Below, piece after piece: positions 1 through 4,708 of a DNA stretch of 5,838 nt. Both the position numbers and the translations under genes were made by a program. Numbering within the stretch: the stretch's first letter is position 1; every line of letters starts with the position of its first letter. A model generated the notes under the pieces. The model was not told where the DNA came from, ran no database searches, and saw only the letters and a list, made by a program, of their open reading frames with translations. Where the stretch lies: assembly GCA_029881775.1 (NCBI GenBank), contig JAOULY010000149.1:1-5838 (forward strand), in the 5' to 3' direction. Origin of the DNA: Gammaproteobacteria bacterium. GTDB lineage: Bacteria > Pseudomonadota > Gammaproteobacteria > UBA9214.

Positions 1-198
1 GCTGCGCTCGACATTGATCGCCTCGATACGCCCGTTGACCGTGCTCTTCACCTCCACGACCCGGTTCGGCTCCATCATGCAATCGTAATCAAACGCCATG
101 ACCGGTGCAGCCATCACGACAACAAATACACCCGCAAGCAGCCTCGATAGCAGGTAAGGCTGGCTGTTGCGCTCACATGTTTTGTTGTTTGATGCCAT
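1..198 (-). CDS. Periplasmic adaptor (HlyD/RND type), N-terminal 66 residues; 3' end outside window
   Basis: The frame opens with ATG at 198-196, three bases after the SecA-like stop, and stays open to the left edge. Residues 1-19 are polar and basic, 20-33 are hydrophobic (LLAGVFVVVMAAPV), and a signal-peptidase I site is likely after VMA at residue 35. The mature part begins FDYDCMMEPNRVVEVKS, then TVNGRIEAINVERS. The pattern EPN-VVEV-S-VNG-I--I-VERS is the first half of the biotinyl-lipoyl domain of periplasmic adaptor subunits. C40 is not in a lipobox, so the protein is probably soluble or held by partners. Such proteins link an inner-membrane pump to an outer-membrane channel. The short spacing and the ribosome-binding site inside the upstream gene suggest co-translation with the SecA-like protein. 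Which pump it serves cannot be seen here. Confidence 0.82.
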   Translation of the reverse strand, partial: MASNNKTCERNSQPYLLSRLLAGVFVVVMAAPVMAFDYDCMMEPNRVVEVKSTVNGRIEAINVERS

Positions 199-201
199 CA
201 A

Positions 202-2205
202 TTATTCCCTCTCGCCTGAAAACGCGAGCATCCTGCCATAATGTTCATCCATGCTTTCCAGCGCCCGGCGCTGCAAACGCTGCTGCTGCTCGGACTTGCG
301 CTGACAATAAGTGGTCACGTATTTCCCCAGCCAGCCCGGCAAATACCCCGGATTCCTTTTATACCTAGCGGCAATCAGGGACACATATTTAGGCAAAAAA
401 TCACGTACCACCCGGTCTTCCAGCGACAGGATGGACTCGTAACTGCCGGGCGCACCCTGCCGGGCGGCCCGCCCGAACAGCTGGCGGTCGATGCGTCGGG
501 CCGTATTGCGCTCGGCCGCGATCACGTGCAGGCCACCGGTTTCTTCCACGCCTGCCCCCAGCGGGATATCCGTGCCGCGCCCGGCCATGTTGGTCGCGAG
601 GGTGATGGCGCCCGCCTCGCCGGCATGCGCGACCAGTTCCGCCTCGTCGGCGTCCTGGCGTGCATTGAGGATCCGGTGCGGCAGGCCGGCGGCTGTCAGC
701 AAGCTGCCGAGATGCTCGCTGTCGCCGACACTGCGCGTACCGACGAGTACCGGTCGTTGCTCGCGGTGCAGCTCGGTCAGGCGCTCGACCACCCGCTGCC
801 AGCGCATGTCCGCCGAGCTGTACACACGGTCGCCGAGGTGGCGTAACTGTGATGAGCGGTGCGTCGGTATCTTGCGTACCCGCAAGTCGTACACCGCCTG
901 CAATTCACCGGCGGTCTCGCGCGCGGTACCCGTCATGCCGCACAGGTGCAGGTAGCGTCGGAAGAAACGCTGGTAACTGATCCGCGCCAGTACCTCGTTG
1001 GGCGGTGACGGCTCGCAGCCCTCGAGGATTTCTATCATCTGGTGCAGGCCGCGCTCCCACTTGCGATCACCCATCACGCGGCCGGTCAGGTCGTCGATGA
1101 TCTTGACCTCACCGTCGGCTACCAGGTATTCCCGGTCACGCAGAAACAGGTGCTTTGCCGACAGCGCCTGGCTGACCAGCTCTTCGCGACGTGCGCGCAG
1201 TTTCCACTGGCCACCCAGCACCTTCGCGGTAGTGACGAGCTTGTCCTTGCCGACTTCTGTGAGATGGACACTGCGCCGGCTTTCATCGATGCGGTAATGT
1301 TTCTTCGGCTTCAGCGTTGCGGCCGCTGCGCAGGCCTGCCTGTAAAGCTTGATCTCGGCCTCGCTGGTCATGCCACTCTGCGTGAGTATCAGCGGTGTAC
1401 CCGCCTCGTCGACCAGTACACTGTCGGCCTCGTCGACAATGGCAAAACAGAGGCCGCGCATGACGACCCGGTCAAGCCGGGACTCTTCACCGGCAATTTT
1501 CTCAGCCTGCAGTGACAGGCGGCCGCCGACATTACGCATTTGCACGCGGTCGCGCAGATAATCGAACGCAACCTGCTTGTTGGTACAGTAGGTAATATCT
1601 GCCGCGTAGGCCGCGCGACGCGCCGCATCATCCATTTCTTCATTGACGGTGGCGACGCTGAGTCCGAGGAATGTGTACAACGGCGACATCTTCTCGGCAT
1701 CGCGCGCGGCGAGGTAATCGTTGACGGTAATGACATGTACGGGGATGCCGGCCAGTGCCGCGGTGGCAGCCGGCAGTGACGCCATCAGCGTCTTGCCCTC
1801 ACCGGTCTCCATCTCGGCCAGCATGCCATCGATCAGTACCCGACCGGCCATCAGCTGCACGTCATGGTGACGCATGCCGAGCGTGCGGCCACTCGCCTCG
1901 CGGATGACGGCGAACGCCATGGCAAGATGCTGCTCGGTGAGGCCTTCGCCCTTCAGCAGTTCGCCGTTGGCGCGCGCCTGGTATTGCAACTCAACATCGC
2001 TCATGCCGTCCAGGCGTTTGCCGGCCTGATCGACACTGCGGATAAACTGTGACATCGGTCGCCGCATGCCTTTGACAGTGGTATTCACATACTCCTGCAG
2101 GCGTGTGTAGACGGTTTCCAGCCAGTTCGGCGGTTCCTGTGAACGTTCCGGGTAAATGCCAAGACGGATGCCCGGTCGTAAGGCCATGTTTCTGGTCGTT
2201 CTCAT
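202..2205 (-). CDS. Short SecA-like ATPase, lacking the C-terminal third of canonical SecA
   Basis: 667 residues; housekeeping SecA has about 900. SecA drives preproteins through SecYEG using ATP. The DEAD-motor set is intact: MRHHDVQLMAG (111-121), Walker A METGEGKT (132-139, K138), VDEAD (257-261), GMTGTA (423-428), ATNMAGRGTDI (537-547) and QLFGRAARQG with R579 and R582 (575-584). The preprotein cross-linking region (about 275-355) aligns through HYRIDESRRSVHLTE but is roughly 30 residues shorter than in E. coli SecA. The first 50-60 residues are unlike the usual N-terminus. After a partial helical scaffold (QRKSEQQQRLQRRALESMDE, 635-654) the protein stops, so the helical wing, two-helix finger and zinc-binding tail are absent. 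The ending is a clean TAA followed at once by the next gene, which argues for natural architecture rather than decay. The ATG at 2205 has AGG six bases upstream; an ATG at 2187 has no better site. ATPase function is likely; the translocation partner is unknown. Confidence 0.9.
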   Translation of the reverse strand: MRTTRNMALRPGIRLGIYPERSQEPPNWLETVYTRLQEYVNTTVKGMRRPMSQFIRSVDQAGKRLDGMSDVELQYQARANGELLKGEGLTEQHLAMAFAVIREASGRTLGMRHHDVQLMAGRVLIDGMLAEMETGEGKTLMASLPAATAALAGIPVHVITVNDYLAARDAEKMSPLYTFLGLSVATVNEEMDDAARRAAYAADITYCTNKQVAFDYLRDRVQMRNVGGRLSLQAEKIAGEESRLDRVVMRGLCFAIVDEADSVLVDEAGTPLILTQSGMTSEAEIKLYRQACAAAATLKPKKHYRIDESRRSVHLTEVGKDKLVTTAKVLGGQWKLRARREELVSQALSAKHLFLRDREYLVADGEVKIIDDLTGRVMGDRKWERGLHQMIEILEGCEPSPPNEVLARISYQRFFRRYLHLCGMTGTARETAGELQAVYDLRVRKIPTHRSSQLRHLGDRVYSSADMRWQRVVERLTELHREQRPVLVGTRSVGDSEHLGSLLTAAGLPHRILNARQDADEAELVAHAGEAGAITLATNMAGRGTDIPLGAGVEETGGLHVIAAERNTARRIDRQLFGRAARQGAPGSYESILSLEDRVVRDFLPKYVSLIAARYKRNPGYLPGWLGKYVTTYCQRKSEQQQRLQRRALESMDEHYGRMLAFSGERE
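207..213 (-). promoter_or_regulatory. Ribosome-binding site for the periplasmic adaptor
   Basis: GAGAGGG on the minus strand lies eight bases before the ATG at 198, inside the last codons of the SecA-like gene. It is the best Shine-Dalgarno match among the starts in the window and favours that ATG over a TTG one codon earlier. Confidence 0.6.
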
Positions 2206-2234
2206 TTCAGGCCTGCCCGGTGAAAATTAAAACA

Positions 2235-2261
2235 CTGTAGGAGCGGACCGCGTCCGCGAAC
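2235..2261 (+). repeat. REP element 1 (plus orientation, loop CGC)
   Basis: The shared form is CTGTAGGAGCGGAC, three variable bases, then GTCCGCGAAC. GCGGAC and GTCCGC make a perfect six-base-pair stem around a three-base loop, here CGC. A GTAG tetranucleotide precedes the stem, as in REP elements mobilised by RAYT (TnpA-REP) transposases. It lies just upstream of the SecA-like start. Confidence 0.9.
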
Positions 2262-2312
2262 AGGACGGCCACATACGCCTGACCCCAACACCCCACAACC
2301 TATGTTATACGG

Positions 2313-2339
2313 CTGTAGGAGCGGACCGCGTCCGCGAAC
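2313..2339 (+). repeat. REP element 2 (plus orientation, loop CGC)
   Basis: Identical over 27 bases to the element at 2235, including the CGC loop, and exactly 78 bases from it. The two are the heads of a tandem duplication rather than independent insertions. Confidence 0.9.
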
Positions 2340-2390
2340 CGAACAGCCGCATACGCCTGACCCCAACACCCCACAACCTATGTTATACGG

Positions 2391-2417
2391 CTGTAGGAGC
2401 GGACGTTGTCCGCGAAC
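2391..2417 (+). repeat. REP element 3 (plus orientation, loop GTT)
   Basis: Same arms as the other copies, but with GTT as the loop. It keeps the 78-base phase of the two preceding copies, yet the sequence after GCGAAC no longer matches theirs. It faces the inverted element at 2441. Confidence 0.9.
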
Positions 2418-2440
2418 AAATCCAGCTTTGTGGCAGTTCA

Positions 2441-2467
2441 GTTCGCGGACAGCGTCCGCTCCTACAG
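2441..2467 (-). repeat. REP element 4 (inverted, loop GCT)
   Basis: On the minus strand it reads CTGTAGGAGCGGAC, GCT, GTCCGCGAAC. The stem is perfect. It converges on the plus-oriented element ending at 2417, with 23 bases between them. Confidence 0.9.
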
Positions 2468-2497
2468 CGGTACAGGATGGTTTTTTGTGGTCGTGCT

Positions 2498-2524
2498 GTT
2501 CGCGGACGGCGTCCGCTCCTACAG
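2498..2524 (-). repeat. REP element 5 (inverted, loop GCC)
   Basis: On the minus strand it reads CTGTAGGAGCGGAC, GCC, GTCCGCGAAC. It is the copy closest to the M50-HlyD stop, about 35 bases past it in the direction of transcription. It has no T-tract on the minus strand, so it is not a standard intrinsic terminator. Confidence 0.9.
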
Positions 2525-2559
2525 TGATATATGATGGGTTTTGGGGTGTCGGGGTCATG

Positions 2560-4707
2560 TTATACACCGAAGTCACGCATGAATAATTGCTTGAGGGAAC
2601 GTGTCCACTGCACACCCAGCGGTTCGGCGCCATGCTCGAAACGTACGTAGACGCGTTGCCCGTAATACTGCGCGGGGAAATCGTCGGTCAGCTCCAGTTC
2701 GACCTGGAACAGGGAGTCCATTGTACGTGTGCCGGATTCATCAGACGGATCGACGGCAATTTTTCCGCCACCGCCGGTACCGAGCGCCTTGCTGGGCAGA
2801 TGCTCCGACGCCGCCGGCACCTCGCGGTTGATCGACGCCGCATACACAGCACCCACCGCATTCGACGGGCGCAGTTCCACCCGGTCGGTATTGCGCCTGA
2901 CCAGTCCGAAATCATCCTGTGACACCACCACGCGCGCACGTGTCACCGCATCCGTACTGACATAGGCGATCGTTTCTCCCCGCTTGACGAAGCGGCCCTG
3001 CAGGTCCGCCGCATAGGGAATAATCAGTTTGCCTGACGCCGGGCTGCGCAGGTTCAGGTCCTGCAATTGCTGGCGGGCAACCTCGAACTCCTGTTCGGCC
3101 GCGTCCATCTCCTGCCTGATGCTGGCCGCCTCCACCGTGTCACGGCTGCGCTCCAGCTGGTAGCGCGCCTGCAAGCCCTCGAACTGCGCCTTTTGCACGG
3201 CCACCTGTGCCTCGAGTAACGGGTCTTCACACACGATCACTGCTTCGCCACGGGCGACATTGCTGTTATCGGCTACCAGTACCTCGGAAATAAAACAATC
3301 TGCACTGGCGCGGATGCGTGACTGCTCCGGCAACCACACCACGCCCTCGGCCATGGTCCACAGCGGGGCAGGCATGAAAAACAACAGGCCGACCAGCGCA
3401 CCGATGCCGAGTCCGTTGATTGAGAAAGCGCGCAGCCGTAATCGCTCCAGCCGGGAATCGCGCAACAGAAAAGCGTAATGCTTGTATAGCGGCATCACCA
3501 CCTGCAAGAACAACGCCCAGATCGCCAGCAGCACACCAAAGATGAAGAACTTGCTGGCCACGAACAGCGCGATGGCACACATGATTGCCAGCCGGTAAAG
3601 CAAGGCGGCAATCCCGTAACCGGCGAACCAGGCCGCCTCTCCGCGTGCCGACACGGGCGATGCCACGCCGTCCATACCGTACAGGTAGCGCATGGCGAGA
3701 TAGTTAAGATAACGCGTCGAACGCACGCCAAGATTGGGAATCTCGACCGCATCGGCCAGCATGTAATAACCGTCGAAGCGCAACAGCGGGTTACCATTGA
3801 AAAACAGCGTCGACACACTGCCGATAAGCATCACGTTGTAGGCGACCGCGCTGACCAGCCCGGTCTCTACGTTGAGCCAGACGAACAGCGCAATCGCCGC
3901 CAGGAACAACTCGACCATCATGCCGGCGGCACTGACGATAATGCGATGGTGCTTGTTCCTGAAACCGGCCGATGCCGTGGCATCGACATAGGGAATCGGG
4001 ATCAGGACGAGAAAGATAATCCCCATCTCGTGTATCTCGCCACCGCGCACACGGGTGGCAAAGGCATGACCCAGCTCATGCAGGATCTTCACCAGTGGAT
4101 AGGTGAAGTACATGATCAGCAGGTTCCAGGGATTGAGCACACGGTCCATCACGTTTTCGGTGATTGCGCCCCAGTGCATGCCCGCTAATATCACCGCCAG
4201 CATGACTATAACGAACCACAGCGCGAAGCCGGCCCGGCTGAACAATGGCCGCACCCGTTCTGCGTAACGCTCGAGGAACTTCTCCGGGTCCAGCAACGGA
4301 ATACGGATCGACATGGGGTTCAGCCAGCGCCGCTTCCAGTCCTGGCGCCTGCGGTGCGAGAACCTGCGGAAGACTTCAAGACTGTCCGGTGTTACATCGC
4401 AACGCAGCAGGTCGGCGCCATGCAGCTGGCCGAACAGCTGGATCACTTCATCCTGTGTAGGGGCATCGTCACCCAGCATGTCGACGGTGGATTGCCAGAT
4501 CGCATCGATGGTGCGCCGCCCGTCCATCTGCCCGACCAGCGCATACACTTCCGGGCCGAAACGGTGGAAGGCACCGGTGGACATGTCCTGCAGCATGTAG
4601 CTGCGGTTGCCGCGGTAATAGTGCCGGTGCAGCTCGACATGCTCACGCAAGCCGGGCTTGAGCGGTGCTATACGGTACCAGTGCTGGCTGATCGTTGGAC
4701 CGCTCAT
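2560..4707 (-). CDS. PqqD-like / M50 site-2-protease-like / HlyD fusion membrane protein
   Basis: 715 residues in three parts. Residues about 15-105 resemble a PqqD-like domain (RSYMLQDMSTGAFHRFGPE, then an acidic helical stretch), a fold that binds peptides in RiPP pathways. Residues about 155-450 form a multi-pass membrane core: hydrophobic segments near 160-178, 192-212, 226-240, 257-279, 284-303, 360-385, 387-408 and 430-449. The zinc motif HELGH is at 210-214, and GNPLLRFDGYYMLAD (305-319) supplies the second M50 motif with D312. Residues about 455-715 are a periplasmic HlyD-like module: lipoyl half 1, a coiled coil at 498-552, lipoyl half 2 (LRSPASGKLIIP), then a barrel. M50 enzymes cut substrates within or near the membrane. 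With H210, E211, H214 and D312 present, activity is plausible, but the substrate is unknown. The ATG lies one base after the upstream stop, with only a weak GGTGG as ribosome-binding site, so translational coupling is likely. An adaptor role without proteolysis is the main alternative. Confidence 0.9.
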   Translation of the reverse strand: MSGPTISQHWYRIAPLKPGLREHVELHRHYYRGNRSYMLQDMSTGAFHRFGPEVYALVGQMDGRRTIDAIWQSTVDMLGDDAPTQDEVIQLFGQLHGADLLRCDVTPDSLEVFRRFSHRRRQDWKRRWLNPMSIRIPLLDPEKFLERYAERVRPLFSRAGFALWFVIVMLAVILAGMHWGAITENVMDRVLNPWNLLIMYFTYPLVKILHELGHAFATRVRGGEIHEMGIIFLVLIPIPYVDATASAGFRNKHHRIIVSAAGMMVELFLAAIALFVWLNVETGLVSAVAYNVMLIGSVSTLFFNGNPLLRFDGYYMLADAVEIPNLGVRSTRYLNYLAMRYLYGMDGVASPVSARGEAAWFAGYGIAALLYRLAIMCAIALFVASKFFIFGVLLAIWALFLQVVMPLYKHYAFLLRDSRLERLRLRAFSINGLGIGALVGLLFFMPAPLWTMAEGVVWLPEQSRIRASADCFISEVLVADNSNVARGEAVIVCEDPLLEAQVAVQKAQFEGLQARYQLERSRDTVEAASIRQEMDAAEQEFEVARQQLQDLNLRSPASGKLIIPYAADLQGRFVKRGETIAYVSTDAVTRARVVVSQDDFGLVRRNTDRVELRPSNAVGAVYAASINREVPAASEHLPSKALGTGGGGKIAVDPSDESGTRTMDSLFQVELELTDDFPAQYYGQRVYVRFEHGAEPLGVQWTRSLKQLFMRDFGV

Positions 4708-4708
4708 G

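Larger units (their letters stand above)
2235..2390 (+). repeat. Two tandem 78-bp units, each headed by a REP
   Basis: Bases 2235-2312 and 2313-2390 align without gaps and differ at four positions by my count, all within ten bases just after the REP (2262-2271 against 2340-2349). The rest of each unit, including GACCCCAACACCCCACAACC and ATGTTATACGG, is identical. This indicates a recent local duplication. The third REP at 2391 begins a further unit that diverges after 27 bases. Confidence 0.93.
2391..2467. mobile_element. REPIN-like inverted REP pair (non-autonomous)
   Basis: Plus-oriented and minus-oriented REPs converge across 23 bases, giving a 77-base near-palindrome with GTAG at one end and CTAC at the other. 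That is the architecture of REPINs, the form thought to be mobilised in trans by RAYT transposases. The arms are identical except for the three-base loops (GTT against GCT). No transposase gene lies in the window, so mobility is inferred from structure. Confidence 0.7.
2358..2557. repeat. Long-range inverted repeat bracketing REPs 3-5
   Basis: The 21 bases at 2358-2378 (starting TGACCCCAACACCCC) reappear inverted at 2537-2557, matching at 19 of 21 positions by hand. In a minus-strand transcript one mismatch becomes a G-U wobble, leaving one true mismatch. The arms would form a stem directly after the M50-HlyD stop, closing a loop that holds REP hairpins 5, 4 and 3. The same arm also occurs in the first tandem unit (2280-2300), so alternative pairing is possible. 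Confidence 0.7.
2206..2559. other. Gene-free spacer filled with REP elements
   Basis: This 354-base gap separates the M50-HlyD stop from the SecA-like start. I see no credible gene in it. It holds five 27-base REP palindromes: three in plus orientation (from 2235, 2313 and 2391) and two inverted (2441-2467 and 2498-2524). It also holds a 78-base tandem duplication and a pair of long inverted arms. Short reading frames across it only translate the repeats. No strong promoter or T-tailed terminator is evident, so the genes on either side may be co-transcribed through the hairpins. Confidence 0.9.

Noticed and set aside
241..846. Long plus-strand frame antisense to the SecA-like gene (and similar ones at 1042-1515 and 491-955)
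   Set aside because: The opposite strand encodes well-conserved SecA motifs through the whole stretch; these frames give low-complexity, arginine/proline-rich products typical of antisense shadows in GC-rich DNA.
202..2205. SecA-like gene as a degraded pseudogene of housekeeping secA
   Set aside because: The frame is intact, all motor motifs are kept, and the stop is directly coupled to the next gene; sequence differences are spread through the protein rather than being a simple 3' truncation.
2441..2487. Plus-strand intrinsic terminator (REP 4 hairpin followed by TTTTTT at 2481)
   Set aside because: The T-run starts about 25 bases past the hairpin stem, and no plus-strand gene lies upstream.
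2235..2524. CRISPR array
   Set aside because: The repeats are GTAG-headed palindromes in both orientations, with unequal spacing and two near-identical spacers, which fits REP elements and not a CRISPR array.
2537..2554. G-quadruplex in the G-rich stretch near the M50-HlyD stop
   Set aside because: Only three runs of three or more G are present; a four-run motif is lacking.
2526..2556. Minus-strand promoter with TATATC as -10
   Set aside because: The best -35 match is poor and the spacing is about 15 bases.
2202..2633. Possible small genes across the spacer (also 2302-2586 on the plus strand)
   Set aside because: Their products only translate the REP palindromes and tandem units, with repeated VGADAVRE-type strings; they overlap the M50-HlyD end and have no ribosome-binding site that I can see.
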